A DNA stretch of 64,000 nucleotides. Source: Turritopsis dohrnii (taxonomy: Eukaryota; Cnidaria; Hydrozoa; Anthoathecata; Oceaniidae). The stretch spans positions 1,941,529 to 2,005,528 of the forward strand of contig BQMF02000014.1 in assembly GCA_027922465.2 (NCBI GenBank), written 5' to 3'. Every line of letters starts with the position of its first letter. Within the stretch, counting starts at the first letter, position 1. The translations under genes and the position numbers were made by a program. This document shows, piece after piece, positions 31,241-41,839 of this stretch. The notes under the pieces are model-generated. The model was not told the DNA's origin. It did no database searches and was given only the letters and a program-made list of their open reading frames with translations.

Positions 31241-31940
31241 TATATTACGGAAGCCCATAGGGGACATGGACAATTCTACTCCTGTTACTTTCGTAACTGA
31301 AGCCATCCAACTGCATTCTTTGTTGGACGACTTGTGTTTGTTGAAGTGAAGTCGTCCAACGCAATATTGAAACTGCTGGACAACTTGTGTTCAAAATGTT
31401 CTACCTGTGGAATAATTAATAAATGTTCTGCAAAATACTCTGGTACTAGAATAAGTGTAATGATGGCGAAACCAATGCCAGGATCGAATGCGGAGGTAAG
31501 AAAGTTGTTTATATGTCTTGTTTCTTTCCTCATAAATGTACAGCGACTAACAAGTTAATAGTAAGAAGTGGCGATAGCTGTATACTACCATTGTTTATTG
31601 GTAGTAGGTAAACAATTGGTAACAATTGTTTACCACTTACTCCGAAGAGCTGCCATTATATTAGTCATGTAACGTGCAATAATGTCGATATTTCGCAGAA
31701 TATCCATGAAATTGTCCCGCATGAGAATTTGGCGTTCGCAGAAGTCGTCCAACAGTTTCAATATTGTGTTGGACGACTTCACTTCAACAAACACAAGTCG
31801 TCCAACAAAGAATGCAATTGGATGGCTTCACTTAGAAACATAAGTGAGGTGAAATTATTCGAAATGCGTTGGACGACTTCAGTTACAAAAGTAACAGGAG
31901 TAGAATTGTCCATGTCCCCTATGGGCTTCCGTAATATATA
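31241..31940. mobile_element. 700-bp foldback element with ~130-bp inverted arms
   Basis: TATATTACGGAAGCCCATAG at 31241 and its inverse ending at 31940 enclose arms rich in GTTGGACGACTT. The similarity extends through GTCCATGTCC and CAACTGCATTCTTTGTTGG with some rearrangement of the sub-blocks. The centre (31560-31640) contains GTAAACAATTGGTAACAATTG, itself a partial palindrome. No protein is seen. Confidence 0.7.
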
Positions 31941-32093
31941 TCTGTTACAATTTATTTAGTTTGATAATGTGGCAGGTACCATGTTTTTTATTTACAAACA
32001 TTCTTGTCCTGAATTGAGGTTCAAGACCAGTATATCAAAACTTTTTATAAGTGGCAATTTATAAATGGCAATTTCGACGAATACGACCATTTA

Positions 32094-32352
32094 GCCTGGT
32101 TCAGACCTGACGATTACGACGATTACGACGATTAAAAAAAGATCAATTGTTGTAATCGCCAATCGCTGGCGATTGAACACTCTTCAGTATTTCGAAATAC
32201 CAATTAATAATCAATAAGTAATTTTTGATATTTTATCGTCGTAATCGCCAGGCATTTACTACGATTACAAAAGTGTTCACATTAGAAATCTCCGATGATT
32301 ACACCGAATTTTAGTCCTCGTCATCGTCGTCATCGCCACTTCAGAACCAGGC
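32094..32352. mobile_element. 259-bp MITE, TTA duplication
   Basis: Inverted ends GCCTGGTTCAGACCTGACG and CCACTTCAGAACCAGGC are flanked by TTA on both sides (32091-32093 and 32353-32355), the PIF/Harbinger-type duplication. The body has repeats of ACGATTACG. Confidence 0.75.
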
Positions 32353-32387
32353 TTAAATAATGAATGTATCTGAAGGCTTTTTTGAAC

Positions 32388-33102
32388 CATGGAGGTATAA
32401 AACAGAAGGAGAACGAACTCAAAATCTGCTATTGTACTATCCGTGATGCGCTGCATTGTTTAAGTCCTCAGTGTGTAATAACATATAATTGCTATCATCT
32501 TGCATAATTTTTATAATTTTGGCGTTCTTGCGTGAAAATTTCGTTCATATCAATTCTCCAATGTGATTAAAGATCGTTAGGGTAAAGTTCTTAGCATGCA
32601 TAATCTGTAGGAATTGGGAGAATTATGCAAAAACGTCACAAATATGCAACGAAAACATTGCAACTTTAGGTCTATATCTCGTGATCCCCTCAAGCAGTTT
32701 CGCCGAGCTTCAGTTTTTGAAGAGAGAATAATCCCAAGTTTTTGCACGTACTGCGGCACTATCGAGGCGCATTTAAGTCAGAAGATATGTAGATTGGAAC
32801 TTATACATGAATTACGCGATATCTTCAACTCTGTATAAAAACATAGATTTTCATTTGTTTCTCAAGGAAGCTTTAGGTTTAATAATCTGCTTGTCACTAT
32901 GCAGCAAGTTGATCCGTTGTTATAATGGATGATATTTGGTTTTTAAATTGTCGTTAATTTTTAAAAAAGTATTCGTTTCACCGACAACCAGCCGAAAGCG
33001 CATCACGGATGACATCAAAGTGATACCGCAATGAATAGAATAGTCATTATCTGAATAATAGAAAAATAAGAGTTCGTTCTCCTTCTGTTTTATACCTCCA
33101 TG
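32388..33102. mobile_element. 715-bp TIR element of the CATGGA family, copy 1
   Basis: CATGGAGGTATAAAACAGAA at 32388 and its exact inverse ending at 33102 give ~34-base termini. TTTGAAC flanks both sides (32381-32387 and 33103-33109), a 7-base duplication. A second member lies at 38738-39393. A 74-codon plus-strand frame (32614-32838) includes FEERIIPSFCTYCGTIEAHL, with no known family. Confidence 0.8.
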
Positions 33103-33390
33103 TTTGAACGCAACGTTAACAAGCGATCGTACGATCGTGTGATCACGAAACAAAAACGTTGTGTTGTTGTCATGGTAGTCTTTGTTGCCGCTGTAGTTTC
33201 GCAAGGTTAGCTAATATTTGTGTGTTCAGGGTGTTTAGCTGAATTAATTAACACGACATGACATCAGTATTGAGAGTACATCATGATCAATTATGTATTT
33301 AATGGCATCGGAAGTCTGACATCAAAGAAACAACAACTGTCAATCTTGAGCGTTCGTTGTTGAATTTAAATGATGGTTAATGGTTCTAAG

Positions 33391-34092
33391 GGGGGTTTAC
33401 ACGTAAAGATTCTTGAAAATTTTTTTGTTTTAAGCAGGTGTTTTCAGGCGTTAAATTTAAATTGTACATCAGAAAATCAAGAGAAACGTGCGTCAAACAG
33501 TTGTAAGAAGAAGATGGCAGAAAGTACAAGGCAACACGTTAACTTTCATATTACTGATATATGCGTTTTATAGAATGTAGTCATATCTAGCCGTTTGTTG
33601 TTTACGGAATTTTGCAAAAATGCTATCATATTAAATTTAGATCTGAAACGGATGAACTAGCGAAAAAGAAAGTTAAATCGAAAAGACTGATGGACTGATG
33701 AGGAGGTGACAAATTTAATCGACGAGTGGGAGAAGTAGGGAATATTATTAAAAGTGGCGCAGGTACCGATGCACTTTTCTGTCTTCGTTGCAAAATATTT
33801 TCCGAATTTGTAAATGAAGAAGGTTCTTCGTATCCTGATGTTAATACGCCAAAAGGTTGAGCGGACCATAAAAGGAGGAGGAGTAATGAAAGACATATAC
33901 ATCCGAAGCAGAGAAGGCGATTCTAAAGCTAGAGATACAGCAAACCATCGCAAGCGTATAAAAAAAACTAAACAAAAAATTGTATACTAAAAGAAAAATT
34001 GAAGGGATGAAAGAAAAGTTGAAAGCGAAAAATTTTATTAGAAGACCTGCTTAAGAGAAGAATTTTTCAAGAATCTTTACGTGTAAACCCCC
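33391..34092 (+). mobile_element. ~700-bp Harbinger-like derivative with SANT/MADF-like relic
   Basis: GGGGGTTTACACGTAAAGATTC at the left and its inverse at the right (ending 34092) are the termini. A second partial end, ATGTAAACCCCC, follows at 34110. Inside, a plus-strand frame reads WTDEEVTNLIDEWEK, a Myb/SANT-MADF type DNA-binding start used by PIF/Harbinger ORF proteins. It is followed by a stop and basic residues, so it is decayed. The preceding frame contains KKKMAESTRQ. Confidence 0.6.
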
Positions 34093-34109
34093 TTTACACA
34101 ATTTTTCAC

Positions 34110-35045
34110 ATGTAAACCCCCTTTTACACAATGTTTTTTACCACATTACGTTTTTTTTAGGCAATAGACCTTTCCCGAATCTCTGTTTAAAAGCCGTCTT
34201 AAAACCTTGTTATCAAATTTTGCATGTTTCTATGTATTGTAATGTTTAACTTTTGACATATTTTTATTATTTCTGTTTTCGTGTAAAAGTGTAAAGAAAC
34301 TTAGAGAAGCTAGTAATTAAGTTGTACCGCCTCTTTTTCTGATTAGAATAAGCATCTCAACCGGTTAATCTTCCGAAGCGCCTCAATTACACAGCATTCA
34401 GCGACCTCAACTTCTAAAACGCCTTTAATTGAAAAACGAGGGCTCATCTAAAATGTCTCGACGACTTATTGTGAATCACGTTGACTCCTAAAGCGAACTT
34501 GATAAACGAGATTTTTGTGCCGAATGAAATTCATATGAAATTTTGTTATATGAGACTGATGTGAGGTATCCAAATATATATTCCTGAATTAATAAATTGC
34601 TGGCTGCATTGCTTGAAAATAACTTGTCTTTTTATGTCACATATATGTATGCATGACAAAGGAAAGCGACTAGAAAATTGTCATTACCCGAGAAGAGTGG
34701 GACTATATTTCTAGCAATTTTTAGGAAGAAATGATAAACTTAGTTTTCTTTTTTGTAATTTGAAAAGAATTCTAGGAAATTATTAGACTTTTAATGTTGT
34801 TTGAGCAGAAGGATCTTTTTTATTTTTTTTCTAATTAAAGTATTACCATAGTATAAGAGCGTATTAATACACATTGCTTTACAATTAACCTAGGAAGCAT
34901 AAGAAAGGAGATTTTGTTTGCTTGCGTGTGGGTTATATTGATAGCTGTCTGGACTTTTCCCAAATACACTAGCACAGTATCTTCTACAGTGAGTATGTTT
35001 GAATAATATAATCAAGAAAGGGTTGTCACAAGTTTAAAAACTCTC
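34110..35045. other. no gene seen; includes part of a duplicated block
   Basis: No exon is supported. From 34810 the sequence (CTAATTAAAGTATTACC, AGTATAAGAGC) matches 50820-50900. Confidence 0.4.
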
Positions 35046-35720
35046 TTGGTGCGTCTGGCCCAACTTTCTACAGGGTCTGTTACAAAAGTATTAGCATTTA
35101 GTCCTTCAGACGCGATAACTGTTTGTTTCAATTTTTTGACTATCATCCTTGTGGAAATCATGTTTTGGAATTCTAATCTAGTATACTTTCGAAAAGCGTT
35201 TGCTTGGTATTGTATCATACACGTGCTGTGTTTATATAGCCCTGAAGTATCGATTTGTCCATCCGACATAACAAGTACTTTTGTAACAGACTCTACAGTC
35301 TTCAACTGTTGTAAAAATGTTACACGTACAAACAACATGTTGACAATTTTTGTTGATAAAGAAAGGATTAAAAGGCCACTAAAGCTTCACATCAACAAAC
35401 AGTGATTCCCTCCGGCAAATAGTAGTAATGATTTAAATTCATGTTGAAATTTGAAAGTGAACAATTACAATAATGGCATAAGTAGTGTCTGATGTCATAG
35501 CAACAAAATTTACTGTCTCATCACAATGTTTATACATTCATATTATACATATAACTTATATGTTCTAAAAGTGTTCGAAATATGCATTGGATCTAAGCTT
35601 GGAAAGTTTGACTATAACGAAGGAAAACTACTTCCGACTAAAAAAATTTTCTTGAAAAATAAAATTGACCAACAACGAAATGAGAAAGAATATTGTACAT
35701 ACAGGTCATCTGACAACTTG
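34810..35720. repeat. diverged segmental duplicate of 50820-51640
   Basis: Shared landmarks in the same order include ATTAAAGTATTA-CATAGTATAAGAGC, GATAAAGAA--ATTAAAAGGCCA, CTTCACAT-AACAAACAGTGA and, at the far end, a GAAA-GAGAAAGAA stretch corresponding to the signal-peptide exon at 51484-51643. The copy here carries an extra ~450 bases at 34900-35350. Confidence 0.55.
35069..35303. repeat. inverted-repeat element, MITE-like
   Basis: CTACAGGGTCTGTTACAAAA at 35069 and TTTTGTAACAGACTCTACAG near 35303 are inverted. They bracket sequence that is absent from the related block at 50.9 kb, as expected for an insertion. Confidence 0.45.
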
Positions 35721-35736
35721 AGTTCTTATGTTTTAT

Positions 35737-36013
35737 GACATAAGTATATTTAAACTATGATGTTTTCACTTATATTCAAGCGTCGGTGGTGTAAAGGCTA
35801 GCATTGTTGCCTTCCAAGCAATAGATCCGGGTTCGATTCCCGGCTGACGCAATTATTTTTACGGAATGATCTTCAATATCGAAAAAAATTTTTTATTCTA
35901 CCTTAGTCGATTGGTTTTGCTAAGGCAAGACTTCCAAGTTACATTTCTAATTGAATAAATGGAATTTAAATTTTTCTTTTCTTATTAAAAAATTACATTT
36001 ACCATCAACTTCT
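35737..36013. repeat. duplicated block with tRNA-Gly, copy 1
   Basis: This block matches 36796-37073, covering TATATTTAAACTATGATGTT, the tRNA, GGAATGATCTTCAATATCGA, AGTCGATTGGTTTTGCTAAG and ACATTTCTAATTGAATAAATG. Its right edge stops at AAGTTGATGG (minus strand), the end of the candidate exon 37062-37259, which is complete only in copy 2. Confidence 0.85.
35780..35851 (+). tRNA. tRNA-Gly (anticodon TCC), copy 1
   Basis: This 72-base gene forms a full cloverleaf: acceptor GCGTCGG/CTGACGC with one G-T pair, anticodon loop CTTCCAA with TCC at 35813-35815, T arm CCGGGTTCGATTCCCGG and discriminator A. The internal A box (GGTGTAAAGGCTAGC-like) and B box GGTTCGATTCC are intact. TTTTT at 35855-35859 is a Pol III terminator. 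No intron. Decodes GGA. Confidence 0.97.
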
Positions 36014-36795
36014 TCTTGAAAATTAAAATTGACCAACGACGAAATGAGAAAGAATATAGTGCATACAAGTCATCTGACAATTTCATGATTTCATGAAAAA
36101 CTTCATGCTCTGTTTGTTTTGGGTTAGTAAGACGAAAATCAAATCTTTGCTGTTCTTTCTAAATGTATTAATAATTTCCTTTCGAAAGGAAAGAAAAGTT
36201 TGATGAACTGAGATTGTTTTTGAACCAAATCTTGTTCAATGAGTTGGTGGAGCCGAATGACTATGTTTGAGATAAATTTGAAGTGAAAAACCTTTTGCGT
36301 TCAACATAATTGGACGTCTATACAATTTTATTTCATAAAATCACTGTACGACATAATGCTGAGTTTTTCTTAAACACGTGAGTTCTTTACAACTAACAAC
36401 AAGGAAGAAGTAAAGAAGATCCCTGCACACTCATGACAATGACTATGGTGGTCAAAATGAATATTTAAAAATGTAGTCAGCGGCATTTTGTAAAATCTTA
36501 TGATTTACACGTTCTTCTTTGCACTTGAATAGGACTGACCAGAAATAAGAAGATCATAGGCAACAACAAGGACAAAGATGAAGCCCTATTCCAATAGCCA
36601 ATTGGTAGTGGACTAAAGCCGCTGACTAAAAGACATAAAACTTCTATTGAATTTTTTCTTTGTTTACATTGACGTCCGGATATAGAGAAGGACACTTAAG
36701 TTGTTAAATCGACCGTAACAACTGAGATGTCAAAATTATAATGTTTATACAAGCGGTTGTTTTTTTATTAGCTATTAAGAAAAAAAATTGTTTTA
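36014..36795. other. partial repeat of 35648-35720, otherwise no gene
   Basis: 36017-36085 (AAAATTGACCAACGACGAAATG, GTCATCTGACAA) repeats 35652-35720. The following ~700 bases separate the two tRNA blocks and hold nothing recognised. Confidence 0.5.
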
Positions 36796-36839
36796 AGACA
36801 AAAGTATATTTTAACTATGATGTTTTCTTTTAAATTCAA

Positions 36840-36911
36840 GCGTCGGTGGTGTAAAGGCTAGCATTGTTGCCTTCCAAGCAATAGATCCGGGTTCGATTCC
36901 CGGCTGACGCA
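36840..36911 (+). tRNA. tRNA-Gly (anticodon TCC), copy 2
   Basis: The sequence is identical to the gene at 35780-35851 over all 72 bases, while its flanks have several differences. TTTTT at 36916-36920 is the terminator. Both copies look functional. Confidence 0.97.
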
Positions 36912-37061
36912 GTTATTTTTAGGGAATGATCTTCAATATCGACTAAAATTTTTTCTTACACCTCAGTCGATTGGTTTTGCTAAGGCAGAACTTCCAAGTT
37001 ACATTTCTAATTGAATAAATGGAATTTAGATTTTTTTTTCTAATTAAAAAATTAAATTTAC

Positions 37062-37259
37062 CATCAACTTCAGTGAGCCTTCTGAACACGTGCTTTCTCA
37101 TGTCATCTGACAGCCACAAATACTGATAAGATAATTTCATTAGGCAAGTTTGTCTAGCGTTACCGGTTTTCCAGTGAGCCAAACCGTCAAAGAAGTGTAT
37201 CTCCTTTGAATTGAGAGTGGTTGGACTCGGACCGTTCATGTGACAGGCGAGATCCATGA
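37062..37259 (-). CDS. candidate internal exon, unknown family
   Basis: A minus-strand reading of 66 codons begins after CATGGACAG and ends before GTAAAT, with phase 1 on both sides. It encodes MDLACHMNGPSPTTLNSKE, then HFFDGLAHWKTGNARQTCLM, ending RRLTEVDG. Codon usage and the two Cys look protein-like, but I do not recognise the family. The acceptor lacks a strong pyrimidine tract, so an ATG start at 37257 is an alternative. The phase would allow joining to the signal-peptide exon 51484-51643, but 14 kb and a Helitron lie between. Confidence 0.35.
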
Positions 37260-37485
37260 CTGTCCATGCATTAAGTAGGGTGCAGGATTCAGATCATTTC
37301 GGTCATAGCGGCAAATTTGGATACTTTAAGAAAAGACAGTAGGTGGTTTTTTAGGTGACTACAACAATTACGGTCTTCGTTACATTTTAGTGTAACAGTT
37401 TCATGTAGAAAATAATAATGTTATCATACTTTGTTGAAAGGGTACAAGTAGCATTTTTGTAACTCTGAATTCTTTCTTTCTCATT

Positions 37486-37508
37486 ATTAGGTTAGGTTAG
37501 GTTAGGTT
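37486..37508. repeat. four TTAGG units
   Basis: ATTAGGTTAGGTTAGGTTAGG resembles the arthropod telomere motif but is only four units long in an interstitial site. Confidence 0.8.
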
Positions 37509-37509
37509 C

Positions 37510-38300
37510 TCTAACAACCTGAGCCTGGATGTGATTCTAAAGACATTCTTAAATTTTGCTATTTCAGGGCCTAATGATGCTTACAGATCCTTTAATTTTG
37601 AAGCAATCATTGAAATTGATGAAATTAGAAGTCCTTGAGCTTCCCATAGATGTCAATCCAGCAGTACGTAAAAACGTCATACGAGGCAAGGACGAATTTT
37701 TAGGTCTACTGGACATAATGACGTAAATTATACATCGGTACATGAATAATTTACTATTCTTGGAATGTTATTATGTGATTAATGCTGAATACAACTACCA
37801 CAATGCCATAGTTACTTATATTGTGATTACTTTAACCACTGTTCTAAAATCCTTTTAATTTTCCACGGAGTATAAAGGTAAGAGATAGGGTTGATGATTA
37901 TCAAGTATCATCACATACATCATGCATTATCATACTTAATAATGAGCGCAGTAACGGTTTAAACGTCGTTGTCAATTATGGATATGTTGTAAAAATTCTC
38001 CTTATTTTCTTTTCAATACAGTTTAATTTCCTGACTTTTGTTATATATTTGATTGCAATAAATATTGCCTTTCATCTAATCACTAATGTCCACAAACATC
38101 AGACATCTCCGGATCTAACAACCATTTACACCTCTAAGTTGTTACGGGGTAACCGGCAAAAAATGGCAATGATCTCTCATAAAGAAAACATATTTATATA
38201 TTTCCCGTCGCAATGTCGGTGCATTTCCTTTCTCCTTCTCCTTCTTCTCCGTTTTCTTTTATAGCCGCGCATTAGAGCTTTGGATAATACAGGCTAGTGG
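37510..38300. other. no feature seen
   Basis: This is AT-rich sequence without a supported exon or repeat terminus. Confidence 0.35.
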
Positions 38301-38445
38301 TAGCGTGTAAATGTGATATCGAGGCCCTCGCCGTCTCTGACAATTAAAAGACTAAACACAGAATGTGTGTTAGTCAGCAAGGTTTAGATCCATATTCAAG
38401 AGTCAAAAAATTTGAAGATTCATTGTTGAAGGGACATATATATGT

Positions 38446-38730
38446 TTGTCATGTAATTGGTGCCTCTACAAAAGATCTGTTAAAATCTATTGTGAAGAGA
38501 AATATACGAAAATAGGTTTTAACTCTAAATGTAATCCAGCAATAACCTTTGATGATTCATTATATATATGTAAAACATTTGATAAGAAATTGTGCAGAAA
38601 AGAAATACCTTGCCAAAGTGTTAGCAAAAACAAGAATTGTTCGATTTGCCAACACATTTTCAGGATTTGAACAAACTTGAACGTATCATTATTTCCCAAC
38701 GAATATTATTTGCAAACTTTGCATAGGAAG
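38446..38730 (+). pseudogene. Helentron N-terminal Cys-rich segment
   Basis: Frames read YICKTFDKKLCRKEIPCQS and, after a shift, LNKLERIIISQRILFA. This resembles the zinc-ribbon-like start of Helitron proteins before the Rep region. It is cut at 38731 by a TIR element. Confidence 0.6.
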
Positions 38731-38737
38731 ATTAATG

Positions 38738-39393
38738 CATGGACGTATAAAAAGAGAAGGACTTATAACTTTTAGTAATCTATTCAAACAACCTCGCCTC
38801 GGTTTATTGAAATTTTGACAAAAGCAGTTTTGAAACTCCCTCAAGTGCTGTTAAAAATACATGTTTTCATTGGCTTCCATGATCGTAACAACCAACCAGA
38901 AATGAATTTAAAGATTTTATGATTATTTTGAAGGCAGGTTTTAAACTCTGATTCCTCATGACTTCTTACAGTCTCAAACATGAAATTTTCAGAATTGAAT
39001 GAAAAAGCATACTTTGTTCTGTATATTCTCAGGCATCACCCAGGCATCATTCAAAGTACCAAATCTTTGGATATTAGTATATACACAAAATGCCTCCTAA
39101 CTCCGAGAAATTTATCTTAATTCCAATCCAACATTTTAAAAAAGGTTGAGTAGAAGTTTTGTGATACTAAAGAATATTGCAGATGTATCTGCAAATTGTA
39201 TTTAACTCAATTCTTTTGGTTTTGCACATTGGATTAAGCCTAAAGCGTCGTATAAACCCACTCATGTGAGCCAAAATCCTGTGAAATGCGAGGCGAAGAT
39301 TACATCAAAGAAATGCCGACAGAATAGATTTTAATAATAGAAATGAAAGGCTTAAGCATTAGTTGTGAGTCCTTCTCTTTTTATACGTCCATG
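38738..39393. mobile_element. 656-bp TIR element of the CATGGA family, copy 2
   Basis: CATGGACGTATAAAAAGAGA and its inverse end the element, and ATTAATG flanks both sides (38731-38737 and 39394-39400). The ends match those of 32388-33102 (CATGGA-GTATAAAA--AGAAGGA). It interrupts the Helentron reading frame and is therefore younger. Confidence 0.8.
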
Positions 39394-40200
39394 ATTAATG
39401 ATAGTGGTATCATCTTTATGAAATTGAAAAGGCAACTATGCTACAATTCTGATGTTATTGCGGAATCAATCAGGCTTGAATTAGTGCTTTCTCTGTTACA
39501 ATATCTGAAGACTGTTCATCTATACAATTATGTTAATATACAAGATGCCTTTTCAGTCTGAGATAATTCTTTTGACATCAAATACATGGCTTATCCTGCC
39601 ATCAATTTTATTGATAACAAAGATGTTCTTTTTATTAAGTACGAGTATGAAATTGATGATTTTGAAGGAGATGACCCCTTGGACGATCACAGGCTTTCTA
39701 CACAAACTGTGTAGAAACTGCATTGATATCCAAATGCCCACATGTTGTTGCTGATGACGAAAATATCATAATTGCACCAGGCCAAGGAAAGGCACCTGTA
39801 AATATTATGAAGGATGAATTTGTTGAAGAACTTGCTTTCCCAGATTCATTTCCATCAGGCAAATTTGGTTACACTGCCACTCGAGAAATTAAATTATCTC
39901 ATATAAGGTATTAATCAACGGTTATCGAGTTGTATTCAAAGATTTGCGTCAGATGCAGATTATATAATTTTTGCAAATTTTGTGTCTCAGCAAATTAATT
40001 TACGAAACCAAATAAATGTTGCAATGCGCAAAGTATCAGCTCACAATGTTACAGCAGGAATGTTTAGTCAAAGCTTTAAAGATACTTTAAAGATTCTTTC
40101 ATACAGTTTTATGAACTCTGTTAAAGGCTCGCCGGCATATTGGAAAAATATGCTTTCAGATGTTTTAGCCATGGTTAATCAACTAGGATTGCCATCAGTG
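39394..40200 (+). pseudogene. Helentron Rep N-terminal region
   Basis: The segments read IIFMKLKRQLCYNSDVIAES, HVVADDENIIIAPGQGKAPV, EFVEELAFPDSFPSGKFGY and, after a break, the Helitron helicase-like N domain (SAHNVTAGMF, GSPAYWKNMLSDVLAMVNQL). Stops at 39561 and 39914 break the frame. Confidence 0.75.
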
Positions 40201-40203
40201 TGT

Positions 40204-40386
40204 TCATAAAGATGGCATATTTCTACACCACACTAAAAAATGTACATGTGGAGAACCTTTGGTTTGAAATTCAACCGTGATAGCATAATATAAAACTTTT
40301 CCAATCGGCCCTTTGATAACAATCTCTTTAAAAAAATTCAACACAGAACTATAAGTGTCTAGCAACACAGGATTGCTATTTAGCAA
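40204..40386 (-). pseudogene. Helentron HUH Rep block, inverted
   Basis: The minus strand encodes NFFKEIVIKGPIGKVLYYAI then TVEFQTKGSPHVHFLVWC. PHVH is the HUH metal-binding motif of the Rep nuclease, and the flanking residues match the Helitron pattern (E-Q-RGSPH-H-L-W). Rep sequence before and after is on the plus strand, so this 180-base block has been flipped. Short palindromes sit at both junctions (TGCCATC...GATGGCA and GATTGCTATTTAGCAATTC). Confidence 0.8.
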
Positions 40387-40389
40387 TTC

Positions 40390-41587
40390 ACATCTTATAA
40401 CAGCAATTGTACCGAGTGAACCATCAAAACTAAAACATCTTGTACAAAGATATCAAGTACACCACCATTCAAGTATAATTATAAGGAATGCCGATTTGGA
40501 TATGGCCATTGTTTACACGAAAAGCAATAAGCCACTTTCCGAAGATATGTCACCTGCTGAGAAATGCGAAAAACTTTTGAAGCAAAAGCATATTTTGCAA
40601 AACGTAAAGCAGCATATTGACACTGAATTAAACCCAAAGAAAAAGAATTTCTTATACCCTGATAAGCCAAATTTTGAGAATGTTTTGTCCATTAGTGAGA
40701 CTCTTGGTTCCTTAGGTATTTCATTAAAAGATTATGAAAGTGCCTTGTCTACATCAAAATGACTTTCAAATATATTTGAAGCGAAACACAGATTCATGCT
40801 TTGTGAATAACTATTTTGATGAAGGATTGCTTGCATGGGAAGCCAATATTGATTTACAACCAGTATTTCATCACTATAAAGCTTTTTATTACATAAGTGC
40901 GTATTTTTCGAGAATGAAAATTCCTGTTCGAATGCAATGAAGGAAGTACTAAAGCAATGCAGCGAAATGGAATCCCCTAAGTATGATACTATGTGTAAAT
41001 TAGCAAAAGTTTATAACGATAACAGAGAGTGTTCTGTCCAGGTAGCAGTTTATCAACTAATGCCTGAATTATGGTTACGAAATGACAGTCAAGATGTTTT
41101 TAAAAGAAATATGCTTGATAGATATGTGGATAGGCCAAATAAAACTTTTTCTGCATATTACCGGCTTGATTGCAAGGAAGACTATTCAGAATTGCATAAT
41201 GATAACCAGTCAATAATTTTGAGTAATGCAGTTGTTGAGGAAAATCATGAGCAGACTGCCTTTATAACTTATATACCTTTAATGTCTTTAAAAGAATGTT
41301 CGAAATGTAGAAAGCTTAAAAAGATCTGGCGTTATTATACACCTAACAAGCATAGGTATCCAGAAAAATATGCACGTCATATTTTGATGTTATTCTATCC
41401 ATTTAGGAATGAAGAAAGTGACCTCAAACCTAATGATACTTATGTTGATAAACTAGTAGAGCCAGAGGTATTGGAGATCGTTAACAGGAATAAAGAGTTA
41501 TTTGAACTAAACTCTGAACTAGTAGATATTGCATTAAGAGCATATAGGGATGATAAGATTCTAAACTACGATTCTCATGCGCAGTAG
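40390..41587 (+). pseudogene. Helentron region between Rep and helicase
   Basis: Successive frames read LKHLVQRYQVHHHSS, NKPLSEDMSPAEKCEKLL, NNYFDEGLLAWEANIDLQPV, FYYISAYFSRMK and a 216-codon open stretch with ECSVQVAVYQLMPELWLRN and ILMLFYPFRNEESDL. These are conserved Helitron landmarks in the expected order. Two frameshifts (near 40760 and 40935) separate them. Confidence 0.78.
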
Positions 41588-41839
41588 GAAAACGATGAAG
41601 TTGTAGAGCAAGTTAACGGCATGTTAGATATGAACGAAAGAGAAATGAAATAATGACCAAGTGGTTCCAAACGATGTGGCAACAGCATCGTTTCAATCAA
41701 CAGTTGTCTCAGATGATAAATTAAACGAAACTATCCAATCTTTGAATAAAAGGTAACGTGAAATTTTTGAAGTGATATACACATAGGGAAAAAGATTTGC
41801 TCAAAACAAAAGATCTAAACAAACTGAAATTTTAAAACT

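Noticed and set aside
33657..33953. 98-codon minus-strand frame
   Set aside because: It is the complement of the plus-strand SANT-like reading WTDEEVTNLIDEWEK inside the Harbinger-like element.
35012..35405. Overlapping frames of 108 and 119 codons on both strands
   Set aside because: They span an inverted-repeat element (35069-35303), whose self-complementarity creates frames on both strands. No family is recognised.
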